NCBI GenBank assembly: GCA_946407715.1
Contig: CAMJPH010000043.1
Coordinates: 1 to 18,801 of the forward strand
Length of the DNA stretch: 18,801 bases
Direction of reading: 5' to 3'
From: an uncultured Bacteroidales bacterium
Lineage (GTDB): Bacteria; Bacteroidota; Bacteroidia; Bacteroidales; WCHB1-69
Under the pieces are notes generated by a model. It searched no databases. It saw nothing but the letters and a program-made list of their open reading frames with translations, and had not been told where the DNA came from. Below, one piece after another: positions 7,993 to 15,074 of this stretch; the stretch's first letter is position 1, and each line of letters opens with the position of its first letter. Both the position numbers and the translations under genes were made by a program.

Positions 7993-9150
7993 ATGGAAGC
8001 CACTGCCGACACCCCGAAAGAACCTCTTCTGCGAAGATTCAAGCTGAAAACAGACAATATCATCCCCATTGTGGTGATATTCCTTACAGCCATTTCCATC
8101 GTAATGGTCTATAGTATGCGCGGCAACATCGTCCTGCAGCACCTGAAACACCTGCTGTTCGCATTTGCCGGCATGTTTATCGTCTATCAGATTGACTACC
8201 GAAAGCTGGGCGTGTTTGCTCCTTTCTTTCTCATTTTTGCTGCCGCCCTGCTGGTACTCACCATGTTATCTCAAGCAGTACGCGGTGTCACTATTTTCGG
8301 CCGTGACGTGCAAACTTTCTATTTCATCGGCTTCCTGATTATATTCTACATTTCCAACTATATTGCGCGACAATACCACAGTCATGGGGAGTTGACCTCT
8401 TCCAATGTCCGCTTCTTGTTTATTTTGTTGGGTGCTTTCTGCGCCGGTATCGCCACTATGAACATGTCCACCGCAATCATCCTGTTTATCACAGGTATTG
8501 TGATTTTCTTTGTCGGAGGATTCAAACTGAAGGACATTTCCGGCATGATCGGCATCGTGGCGGCAATTCTCATCTTAGCAGTCATCGTGGTGGCCAATAT
8601 GAGTGACGAAAACAAATCGAAAATCGGTCGAATGGCAACATTCATCAACCGTTGGGAATACTACATCACCAAAGACAACCATGATGGCTACGGCGATCAG
8701 ATGATTTTGGCCAGATCCGCTATTGCACGTTCAGGGTTTAATCCCGCAGGACCTGGAAAAGGTGTTATCAAGAACCGTTTACCTGAAAAAGAGACGGACT
8801 ACGCTTTCGCGTCATTGTTCGAGGAAACCGGCATCGTGGTCGGTGTACTGGTGCTCCTGTCCTATTTGATCATATTTTACCGCGCCCGGAAAATCGCCAA
8901 AGAGGCGACAGGCACATTCGGGAGGCTACTCGCCTTCGGCATAGGGTTCTGGTTCACTTGCCAAGCGTTAGTACATATCGGGGTGAACTGCGAGTTGCTG
9001 CCCACCACCGGGCAGACACTGCCATTTATCAGCAGCGGCGGCTCCTCCCTGTTCGTCTCTGGCTGTGCCATGGGCATGCTCCTTAATATCGGCAAAGTCT
9101 CTTATCTTGAGAATCAAAAAGAAGATCCGTTTGAGATGCTGCGACGATGA
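7993..9150 (+). CDS. ftsW: FtsW-like SEDS glycosyltransferase, divergent
   Basis: SEDS-family membrane protein that polymerises glycan strands from lipid II at the septum with its cognate PBP. It has 385 residues and about ten membrane segments. Family features kept are MNMSTAIILF (156-165), AIARSGF (243-249), the LPEKETDYAF motif (263-272) with Asp269 at the place of the catalytic Asp of FtsW/RodA, and PTTGQTLPFISSGGSSL (337-353). The usual NGASRW...FQPSE-x-x-K region is not recognisable: residues 96-112 read VRGVTIFGRDVQTFYFI, with no Glu/Lys pair. It starts 12 nt after the MurD-like relic and its stop codon lies inside a GATGA decamer repeat. RodA is a less likely alternative given the position. 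Confidence 0.88.
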   Translation: MEATADTPKEPLLRRFKLKTDNIIPIVVIFLTAISIVMVYSMRGNIVLQHLKHLLFAFAGMFIVYQIDYRKLGVFAPFFLIFAAALLVLTMLSQAVRGVTIFGRDVQTFYFIGFLIIFYISNYIARQYHSHGELTSSNVRFLFILLGAFCAGIATMNMSTAIILFITGIVIFFVGGFKLKDISGMIGIVAAILILAVIVVANMSDENKSKIGRMATFINRWEYYITKDNHDGYGDQMILARSAIARSGFNPAGPGKGVIKNRLPEKETDYAFASLFEETGIVVGVLVLLSYLIIFYRARKIAKEATGTFGRLLAFGIGFWFTCQALVHIGVNCELLPTTGQTLPFISSGGSSLFVSGCAMGMLLNIGKVSYLENQKEDPFEMLRR

Positions 9151-9208
9151 AGGGCGATGAGACGATGAAGGACGATGAAAAAAGATGAAAAAAGATGAAA
9201 GACGATAT
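9146..9208. repeat. GATGAA repeat array with 10-bp period at the ftsW stop
   Basis: GATGA begins at 9146, 9156, 9164, 9174, 9184 and 9194, with a final GAT at 9204. The spacing is 10, 8, 10, 10, 10 and 10 bp. The first copy contains the ftsW stop codon. The array lies in the 162-nt gap between ftsW and the ABC-F gene. It may be replication slippage or a helically phased binding site. Confidence 0.75.
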
Positions 9209-9230
9209 AATGACAAGACATATAGTCTGT

Positions 9231-9272
9231 TCACTAATCACCAATCACTAATCACCAATCACCAATCACAAT
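9231..9272. repeat. TCACYAA 7-bp tandem repeat before the ABC-F gene
   Basis: Five perfect heptamers TCAC(T/C)AA run from 9231 to 9265, followed by the degenerate TCACAAT. Next comes an AACTTATAACCCATAACC stretch (9287-9304) immediately before the ATG at 9313. No promoter or hairpin is evident. It is a compact example of the 7-bp-period intergenic repeats that also precede murE and mutL. Confidence 0.8.
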
Positions 9273-9312
9273 ACACCAGCTTCAATAACTTATAACCCAT
9301 AACCATTACGTA

Positions 9313-11241
9313 ATGATCCAGATAAACAAGCTGTCGGTTAATTTTACGGGGGATTTCCTATTTAAAGATGTCTCGTTCGTGGCGGGTGACAAAGACCGTA
9401 TCGGACTTGTGGGGCATAACGGTGCGGGAAAATCGACGTTGCTGAAAATCATCCACCGCGACATTGAACCCGCTTCCGGAACGATGGTCATCACCTCCGG
9501 TCACAGGGTGGGTTACCTGCCGCAGGAATTGGCTGGAACCTCCACGCTTTCAGTGTGGGACGAGGCAGTCTCCGCGTTTGAGGAGATACGGGTTATGGAA
9601 CGCAAGATGCAGCATATCTCCAACGAATTGGCCGAACGCACGGACTACGAGTCCGAAGGATATGCCCAGTTGACCCAACAACTCTCTGACTTGAATGACA
9701 GATATAACCACCTCGGTGGCAATACGATAGAGGCTGAAACCGAGAAGGTGTTGGCCGGTATGGGATTTTTCCGAGAGGAGTTCCACCAGCCGATGTCCTC
9801 GTTCAGCAATGGCTGGCAGATGCGCGTATGCCTCGCCAAAATCCTCCTCCAAAAACCCGAAATCATTCTCCTTGACGAGCCCACCAACCACCTCGACATC
9901 GAATCCATCCAGTGGTTGGAGGAATATTTGGCAAATTACGACGGTTGCGTCATCCTCGTCTCCCACGACCGCGCATTCCTCGACCGAGTAACCAACCGTA
10001 CTATTGAGATCACGTTAGGAAATATTCAGGATTATAAGTGCAGCTATTCCAAATATGTGGAACAGCGTTTGGAACGCATTGAAAGCCAGCAGTCTGCGTA
10101 TGAGAACCAACAGAAAGAAATTGCGCAGATAGAGCGGTTTATCGAGCGGTTTCGTTATAAGGCCACCAAAGCTCGGCAAGTACAGAGCCGAATCAAGATG
10201 CTGGAGAAGATGGACCGCGTGGAGGTGGACGAATACGACAAAAGCTCCATTTCGTTCAAATTTCCACCGGCGCCGCATTCAGGATTGGTGGTGGTGGAGA
10301 GCAAGAACCTTTCGTTGGGTTATGACACCAAACCAGACGTGCTCAAAGGGGTGGATTTCCGTCTGGAACGCGGCGAACGGGTAGCATTCGTGGGGCGCAA
10401 TGGAGAGGGCAAATCCACTATGGTGAAAGCCATAGTAGGCGCACTCCCACCCGAAAGCGGCGAACTGCAGCTCGGCTATCAAGTGGTTGTAGGCTATTAC
10501 GCCCAAAATCAGGCACAGTTGCTTAACCCCGAAAAAACTGTCTTCGAAACCATTGACGATGTGGCTGTAGGCGACATACGACCAAAAATCCGCACCATCC
10601 TCGGCAGCTTCCTCTTCGACACCGAAGACACCGAAAAAAAAGTCAAAGTGCTTTCTGGTGGCGAAAAAGCAAGGCTCGCACTCGCAAAACTACTGCTCTC
10701 ACCTTTCAACCTGCTGATCCTCGATGAGCCCACCAACCACCTTGACATGCCCTCCAAGGACGTGCTCAAAAATGCCTTGCTACAGTACGAAGGCAGCCTC
10801 ATCCTCGTCTCTCACGACCGTGACTTCCTGCAAGGACTCACCTCTAAGGTATATGAATTCAAAAGCCATCAGATGTATGCCTTCACGGGTGATGTTTATG
10901 ACTTTCTGGCGCAACGCAAAATGGAGACGCTGAATGAGCTACAAAGCCGAAATGTCACCGCAGCCAGCGCGTCCGGCGAGAAAGGGTCCAGCAACAAGGA
11001 GCTGTGGGAGCAGAAGAAACAGCGCGAAGCCGATGACCGTAAGAAAAAGAACCGTCTGCGCAAATTAGAGGACGAGTTGGAATTGCTACAACGACTGCTA
11101 ACCGACACGGAAGAACGGCTTGCAAATCCCGAGGAAAATGCGGAAGCCATCGTATCAGGAGAACTCTATAAAGCCTACGAGTCGATAAAGGCTCAAATTG
11201 AAGAGAAGGAGATGGAATGGTTGGAGCTGAGCGAAAATTGA
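9313..11241 (+). CDS. ABC-F family ATPase (tandem ATP-binding cassettes, ribosome-associated type)
   Basis: A soluble 642-residue protein with two ABC cassettes and no membrane domain. Cassette 1 has GHNGAGKST (34-42), the degenerate signature FSNGWQMRV (164-172) and LLDEPTNHLD (186-195). An inter-domain linker of about 240-310 (the P-site tRNA-interaction motif region of ABC-F proteins) is rich in charged residues. Cassette 2 has GRNGEGKST (361-369), LSGGEKARL (447-455) and LDEPTNHLD (470-478). A C-terminal coiled coil (about 563-640) starts ELWEQKKQRE, as in many Bacteroidota ABC-F proteins of the Uup/YbiT/YheS kind. ABC-F proteins act on the ribosome in translation or antibiotic protection; which one this is cannot be told here. 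It occupies the position where murG would be expected after ftsW. Confidence 0.93.
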   Translation: MIQINKLSVNFTGDFLFKDVSFVAGDKDRIGLVGHNGAGKSTLLKIIHRDIEPASGTMVITSGHRVGYLPQELAGTSTLSVWDEAVSAFEEIRVMERKMQHISNELAERTDYESEGYAQLTQQLSDLNDRYNHLGGNTIEAETEKVLAGMGFFREEFHQPMSSFSNGWQMRVCLAKILLQKPEIILLDEPTNHLDIESIQWLEEYLANYDGCVILVSHDRAFLDRVTNRTIEITLGNIQDYKCSYSKYVEQRLERIESQQSAYENQQKEIAQIERFIERFRYKATKARQVQSRIKMLEKMDRVEVDEYDKSSISFKFPPAPHSGLVVVESKNLSLGYDTKPDVLKGVDFRLERGERVAFVGRNGEGKSTMVKAIVGALPPESGELQLGYQVVVGYYAQNQAQLLNPEKTVFETIDDVAVGDIRPKIRTILGSFLFDTEDTEKKVKVLSGGEKARLALAKLLLSPFNLLILDEPTNHLDMPSKDVLKNALLQYEGSLILVSHDRDFLQGLTSKVYEFKSHQMYAFTGDVYDFLAQRKMETLNELQSRNVTAASASGEKGSSNKELWEQKKQREADDRKKKNRLRKLEDELELLQRLLTDTEERLANPEENAEAIVSGELYKAYESIKAQIEEKEMEWLELSEN

Positions 11242-11262
11242 CATATCAGACTATCAGCAAAC

Positions 11263-11373
11263 AGAATTGAGTCCACTTGAAAAAGTGCTAAACCGGCAAT
11301 GTTCGATTTGTAATCGCTTGATTATCAGGATTTATTTTTGAACAAAACGACTTTTTCAAGTGGACTCAGAATT
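11263..11373. mobile_element. MITE-like element: 18-bp inverted repeats with 6-bp target duplication
   Basis: A perfect 18-bp inverted repeat, GAGTCCACTTGAAAAAGT at 11269-11286 and its reverse complement at 11350-11367, encloses 63 bp of non-coding sequence. AGAATT occurs directly outside both ends (11263-11268 and 11368-11373), as expected for a target-site duplication. At 99 bp it cannot code for a transposase, so it would be moved in trans by a related insertion sequence. A second direct repeat, CTATCAGCAA, lies further out at 11251-11260 and 11381-11390. The long hairpin could also end transcription after the ABC-F gene. Confidence 0.72.
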
Positions 11374-11397
11374 AGAAATTCTATCAGCAACCCTAAC

Positions 11398-11418
11398 GGA
11401 AAAAATCGTATCTTTGCC
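11398..11418 (+). promoter_or_regulatory. Bacteroidota-type promoter of the small membrane protein gene
   Basis: TATCTTTGC at 11409-11417 fits the TAnnTTTG(C/T) -7 element and is preceded by GGAAAAAATCG. The ATG of the small gene follows 18 nt later. It lies just downstream of the MITE-like element, so that insertion may have changed the upstream part of this promoter. It probably also drives mutL. Confidence 0.6.
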
Positions 11419-11435
11419 AAACAAAATTCACGATT

Positions 11436-11678
11436 ATGGCATTCACGTTTTTCAACAACAGGGAACCCCGGCAGTTCAACTACAAACCCAGGTACTACGA
11501 TCCGAAAAAAGAGGAATCCACTGGCGATTCAAGAAGAGATTTCGCCCGCAACCTCCACGACGAGTGGCAAAGCAAGCGCAACCACACCGGCGATAAAAAA
11601 AACAACTCCTCGATAACCATCCTTTTCATGATATTCTTCGTGATTGTGCTCGCCCTCGTACTCTGGAAATTCTTCTAA
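11436..11678 (+). CDS. Small tail-anchored membrane protein, function unknown
   Basis: An 80-residue protein with a basic, tyrosine-rich N-terminus (RQFNYKPRYYDPKKEE at 12-27), a charged middle, and one hydrophobic C-terminal segment (about 59-79). It should therefore be tail-anchored with the bulk in the cytoplasm. I recognise the NYKPRYYDPKKEE-type start as a conserved small Bacteroidota family often found next to mutL, sometimes misannotated, without known function. Its own -7 promoter element lies at 11409. The mutL start is 25 nt after its stop, across TTAACCC repeats, so the two are probably co-transcribed. Confidence 0.8.
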   Translation: MAFTFFNNREPRQFNYKPRYYDPKKEESTGDSRRDFARNLHDEWQSKRNHTGDKKNNSSITILFMIFFVIVLALVLWKFF

Positions 11679-11701
11679 CCTTTAACCCTTAACCCTTAAC
11701 C
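11676..11701. repeat. TTAACCC repeats between the small gene and mutL
   Basis: TAACCTTTAACCCTTAACCCTTAACC occupies the whole gap, beginning with the stop codon of the small gene and ending 2 nt before the mutL ATG. It closely matches the sequence before murE (4590-4603). There is no Shine-Dalgarno site, so this unstructured tract is the translation leader of mutL. Confidence 0.8.
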
Positions 11702-11703
11702 AA

Positions 11704-13569
11704 ATGGAAGACATCATACGCCTGCTGCCCGATGCGGTGGCGAACCAGATAGCGGCCGGAGAGGTCGTGCAGCGACCCGCCTCCGTGGTCAAGGAGCTGC
11801 TTGAAAACGCCGTGGATGCCGGCGCGACCCAGATCCAACTCATCATCAAGGATGCCGGCAAAACGCTCATCCAGGTAACCGACAATGGCAAAGGCATGTC
11901 GTTTAACGACGCGCGCCTCTGCTTTGAGCGGCACGCCACCTCCAAGCTGCGCAAGGCCGACGACCTGTTCCACATCTGCACCAAGGGATTCCGCGGCGAG
12001 GCCCTCGCCTCCATCGCGGCCATCGCGCACGTGGAGCTCAAAACCAAGCCCGCCGCCGACGAGATGGGCACCCTCGTGCTCATCGAAGGTGCTGACATCA
12101 AGGAACATGCGCCCGTCACCTGCGCCGACGGCACCTCCATCGCCGTCAAGAACCTCTTCTTCAACGTGCCCGCGAGACGCAACTTCCTCAAGTCCGACAA
12201 GGTGGAGCTCACCCACATCGAAGAGGAATTTTACCGTGTCGCCCTCATACACCACGACCTCACCTTCCAATACTATAACGACGGCAAACTCGTCTTGCTG
12301 CTGCCCGCCTCCAACATGCGCCAGCGCATCGTCAACGTTTTCGGGCAGCACTTCAACGACAAGCTCTTCCCCGTGGAGCTCAACCACGAACTGATGCACA
12401 TTACCGGCTTCATCGCCAAGCCCGAAAACGCCAAGCGGAAAAGCGAGCAATACATGTTTATCAACCATCGCTACGTGCGCCACAGTCTGCTCAACTTCGC
12501 AGTCGAGAAGGCGTACGCCGACCTCATCCCGCAGGGTTCGCACCCCGCCTACTTCATCGCCCTCGAAATCGACCCCGCCATGATCGACGTCAACGTCAGC
12601 CCCACCAAAGTGGAGGTCAAACTGCAGGACGAGCGGTTGTTCTTCGGGTTCCTCAACTCCACGGTGAAGAAAGCCCTCGGCACCATGTCGCTCACCCCGA
12701 TGATTGACTTTGACGACTCTTTCCCTGATATTATCACCGACCGTCCCGAGAACAAAGAGATTGTCGCGCCCACCATCCGCACAAATCCCAACTACAATCC
12801 TTTCGACAAAGTGCCGGAAAAGAAGCACAGCTCCCCTTTCCAGCAGTTCGGAGGCGGCAATTTCCGTCGCGAGACGCCCACCTCCAACGACTGGGAAAAC
12901 TTCCTCAAAGAGCTGAATGTGGAGAAGGTGGAATACCCGAAAGAGGAGCAGCAAACGGTTGATTTCCAGCAAGGAAAAGATCAAAACACACTCGAACTGC
13001 CTGAAAACATCCCGTTTTTCGTGTTTGGAGGTCGTTACCTCTTTTTCGAGCTGAACGGTCAGGTGATGGCCGCTGACCTGCCCAACGTGCAGGAACGCAT
13101 CCTTTACGATATGTACGTCAACGCCCTGAAGAACACCCCGATACGGCCGCAACAGAGCTTGTTCCCGCAAACGGTGACGCTCACTGCCGCCCAAACCGAC
13201 CTGGCCATCTCGCTGAAGGAGGATTTCCTCCGACTGGGCTACGACCTCGAAAAGATCGACAACACGCACTTGGCCGTCAACGCCACCCCCAACGATGAAG
13301 AGGAAGAAGGGGACGTGCAGGCACTTATCGAAAACGTGCTGACCGCCTACCAGACCAACCAAGTCATCCACAAGGGCGACAAAATCGCCGGAATCGCGCA
13401 GAGTCTGGCCCGTCAGAAACGTTCTCGCCAGCGCGTGCCCGCCACCCAAGAAGAGGTCAAAGCGCTGATTCGCAAACTGTTCGAAAGCGACATGCCCACG
13501 TTGACGCCTTCCGGCAAAAGCACGCTGCACATCTTTGGAGCGGAGGAGTTGCGACACTATTTCGAGTGA
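11704..13569 (+). CDS. mutL: MutL, DNA mismatch repair protein
   Basis: Mismatch-repair matchmaker linking MutS to downstream steps. It has 621 residues. The N-terminal GHKL ATPase is well kept: VVQRPASVVKELLENAVDAG (21-40, catalytic Glu34), DNGKGM (60-65), KGFRGEAL (94-101) and VNVSPTKVEV (296-305). A variable linker (about 325-430) leads to a C-terminal dimerisation domain (about 435-621). In that domain the metal-binding motif DQHA(x)2E(x)4E of endonuclease-active MutL is replaced by DLPNVQERILYD (458-469), and the late CPHGRP-like motif by TPSGKS (601-606). Nicking activity is therefore unlikely. The first two thirds are visibly more GC-rich than the dcw genes. The start is the ATG right after the TTAACCC repeats. 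Confidence 0.96.
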   Translation: MEDIIRLLPDAVANQIAAGEVVQRPASVVKELLENAVDAGATQIQLIIKDAGKTLIQVTDNGKGMSFNDARLCFERHATSKLRKADDLFHICTKGFRGEALASIAAIAHVELKTKPAADEMGTLVLIEGADIKEHAPVTCADGTSIAVKNLFFNVPARRNFLKSDKVELTHIEEEFYRVALIHHDLTFQYYNDGKLVLLLPASNMRQRIVNVFGQHFNDKLFPVELNHELMHITGFIAKPENAKRKSEQYMFINHRYVRHSLLNFAVEKAYADLIPQGSHPAYFIALEIDPAMIDVNVSPTKVEVKLQDERLFFGFLNSTVKKALGTMSLTPMIDFDDSFPDIITDRPENKEIVAPTIRTNPNYNPFDKVPEKKHSSPFQQFGGGNFRRETPTSNDWENFLKELNVEKVEYPKEEQQTVDFQQGKDQNTLELPENIPFFVFGGRYLFFELNGQVMAADLPNVQERILYDMYVNALKNTPIRPQQSLFPQTVTLTAAQTDLAISLKEDFLRLGYDLEKIDNTHLAVNATPNDEEEEGDVQALIENVLTAYQTNQVIHKGDKIAGIAQSLARQKRSRQRVPATQEEVKALIRKLFESDMPTLTPSGKSTLHIFGAEELRHYFE

Positions 13570-13731
13570 TGATGAACAAAAATATACAATAATCACCAAA
13601 AATATGCCACGAATTGTCAATAATTAATCTTTGTATATAAAACACTTGTATTCTATAAGAAATAATGAAATACAATTTTTGAATAATACATAATCAATTC
13701 GTGATAATTCGTGATAATTCATGTAAACAAT
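13570..13731. repeat. AATTCGTGAT decamer repeats before the ABC ATPase gene
   Basis: An AT-rich 162-nt gap. AATTCGTG at 13696-13703 and 13706-13713 and AATTCATG at 13716-13723 form a three-copy direct repeat with 10-bp period, ending 8 nt before the gene start. An inverted copy, CACGAATT, lies at 13608-13615. A near-consensus -7 element, AATCTTTGT (13626-13634, one mismatch to TAnnTTTGT), may be the promoter. The arrangement could be an operator, but similar repeats may simply be widespread intergenic sequence. Confidence 0.6.
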
Positions 13732-14505
13732 ATGAAATGTATTACTGTTGACAATCTGACATTTGCCTACGACGACCGCGTGATTTTCAACGACTTGTCC
13801 GTAAGTTTCCCACAAGGAGGGTTTTGCTCAATTCTGGGACCGAATGGTTCCGGCAAGACCACACTGTTGAAGTGCATCGTCGGGTTGTTGCAGCCGAGTG
13901 GCGGCACAATCTTGTTGGAAGGGAAGCCCATGTCCAAGTACAAGATGATGGATTTGGCGAGGAAAATCGCCTACGTGCCGCAATATCAGGACATCGTGTT
14001 CGATATTTCCGTGTTCGACTACGTGATGTTGGGGCGCAATCCATACCAGACCCCGTGGGAGATGCAACGTGTTGAGGACAAAGAGATTGTGGAGGCAATG
14101 TTGCAAAAATGCAACGTTTGGCACTACCGCGACACGTTGATACAGTCGTTGAGCGGCGGCGAGCGGCAGCGGGTGATGATCGCCCGCGCCATGGCGCAGC
14201 AGACCGGCATCATGCTCCTGGACGAGCCGCTGTCGAACATCGATGTCACGCACAAGTTCGAGATCATGGACATCTTGCAGGAACTCAACGAAGAGCGGAA
14301 CGTCACGGTGCTCATCATCCTCCACGACCTCCCGATCGCCAAGGCCTATTCCAAGCAGGTGCTGTTACTCAAAGAGGGAAAGTTGCTGCACTTCGGCGAC
14401 AAAAACGCGGTCTTAACGGAGGAAAACATTCGGAACTGCTTCAACTTATCCGAACGGTATGCCGTGTCCGAGGAGGGGTTTATCTCGAAGAAACTTGAAC
14501 TTTGA
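13732..14505 (+). CDS. ABC transporter ATP-binding protein, FecE/BtuD-like (iron-siderophore, haem or cobalamin import)
   Basis: Cytoplasmic ATPase subunit of a type II importer, 257 residues. Visible motifs are Walker A GPNGSGKTT (36-44), Q-loop VPQYQD (82-87), VMLGRNPY (98-105, a stretch typical of FecE/BtuD/HmuV proteins), signature LSGGERQRV (140-148), Walker B IMLLDEP (160-166) and the switch His198. The ATG at 13732 was chosen because homologues begin right at the KCITVDNLTF strand; a GTG at 13711 lies in the repeat tract. No permease or binding-protein gene adjoins it, so it is an orphan here. Substrate cannot be decided between ferric chelates, haem and cobalamin. Confidence 0.9.
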   Translation: MKCITVDNLTFAYDDRVIFNDLSVSFPQGGFCSILGPNGSGKTTLLKCIVGLLQPSGGTILLEGKPMSKYKMMDLARKIAYVPQYQDIVFDISVFDYVMLGRNPYQTPWEMQRVEDKEIVEAMLQKCNVWHYRDTLIQSLSGGERQRVMIARAMAQQTGIMLLDEPLSNIDVTHKFEIMDILQELNEERNVTVLIILHDLPIAKAYSKQVLLLKEGKLLHFGDKNAVLTEENIRNCFNLSERYAVSEEGFISKKLEL

Positions 14506-14575
14506 CCCTTGCCCTTTGATCCTCAACAACATAACCAACGGTCAAAAAAATCAACCCACTATAAACTTCATATTC

Positions 14576-14595
14576 GAAAAAATTGTATTTTTGCC
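14576..14595 (+). promoter_or_regulatory. Bacteroidota-type promoter of tRNA-Ser
   Basis: TATTTTTGC at 14586-14594 matches the TAnnTTTG(C/T) -7 element exactly and is preceded by GAAAAAATTG. The tRNA begins 10 nt further on. Sequence from the A-run to CGCTCAA is almost identical to the mraZ promoter (413-437). Confidence 0.65.
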
Positions 14596-14604
14596 GCTCA
14601 ATTC

Positions 14605-14689
14605 GGAGAGATGGCAGAGCGGTCGATTGCGGCGGTCTTGAAAACCGTTGAGGGTAACACCTCCGGGGGTTCGAATCCCTCTCTCTCCG
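14605..14689 (+). tRNA. tRNA-Ser(TGA)
   Basis: An 85-nt cloverleaf with a long variable arm, as in class II tRNAs. The acceptor stem GGAGAGA (14605-14611) pairs with TCTCTCC (14682-14688), with discriminator G at 14689 as usual for tRNA-Ser. The anticodon loop CTTGAAA within stem GCGGT/ACCGT gives anticodon TGA, reading UCA. The T arm is GGGGG-TTCGAAT-CCCTC. The 3' CCA is not encoded. A -7 promoter lies 10 nt upstream and a strong terminator 23 nt downstream. Confidence 0.97.
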
Positions 14690-14711
14690 CGAAAGTCCGA
14701 AACCCAATCAG

Positions 14712-14746
14712 AATCAGCAAATTACAAACGTAGTTTGCTGATTTTT
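14712..14746 (+). terminator. Rho-independent terminator of tRNA-Ser
   Basis: AATCAGCAAA (14712-14721) pairs perfectly with TTTGCTGATT (14734-14743). The stem extends inward through TTAC/GTAG with one G-T pair, giving 14 bp around an AAAC loop, and is followed by a T-run. It lies just after the tRNA in the same direction. Confidence 0.85.
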
Positions 14747-15074
14747 GCGTTAAAATCGGGACAGAAACGGGACAAAGTTATATTCTTTGGATTTTGCCAT
14801 TAGAATTCTACAATCTGTTGGCACCCCCCTCAAAAAAATGTCAACAAATCAGGATGGCTCACTAATGAAAGCAACATCCTTTAGTGGTTACATTCTCAAT
14901 TATTTGTTGGATTAGATGATGTTTTTGATGAACTGATTTATATTCCTGATCACAATCAATTAAAGCAGAGACAAATAATAAAAAAGGCTATCTTATTCTG
15001 GCTTCAATATCTCTTTGCTGCCCGCAAATTTTGTCCTGTGAGATACTTTACCATCCTTCTCGAACTTTATCAGA
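14747..15074. other. Non-coding stretch downstream of tRNA-Ser, possible decayed integration site
   Basis: No intact gene is seen. CGGGACA occurs twice (14757-14763 and 14768-14774), resembling short arm-type repeats found next to tRNA-targeted integrases, but no integrase gene is present. Two short open stretches, 14838-14915 and 14885-15088 in another frame, overlap and look like fragments of a decayed coding sequence. Their product is unrecognisable. The base composition is AT-richer than the flanking genes. Confidence 0.45.

Noticed and set aside
9146..9272. CRISPR array
   Set aside because: Repeat units are only 7-10 bp and directly adjacent, with no spacers and no cas genes nearby.
11689..13620. 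Very long minus-strand open frame (643 residues) opposite mutL
   Set aside because: It is the antisense of a clearly recognisable MutL. Its His/Val/Gly-rich product has no family resemblance, and stop-free antisense arises from the GC-rich codon use of mutL.
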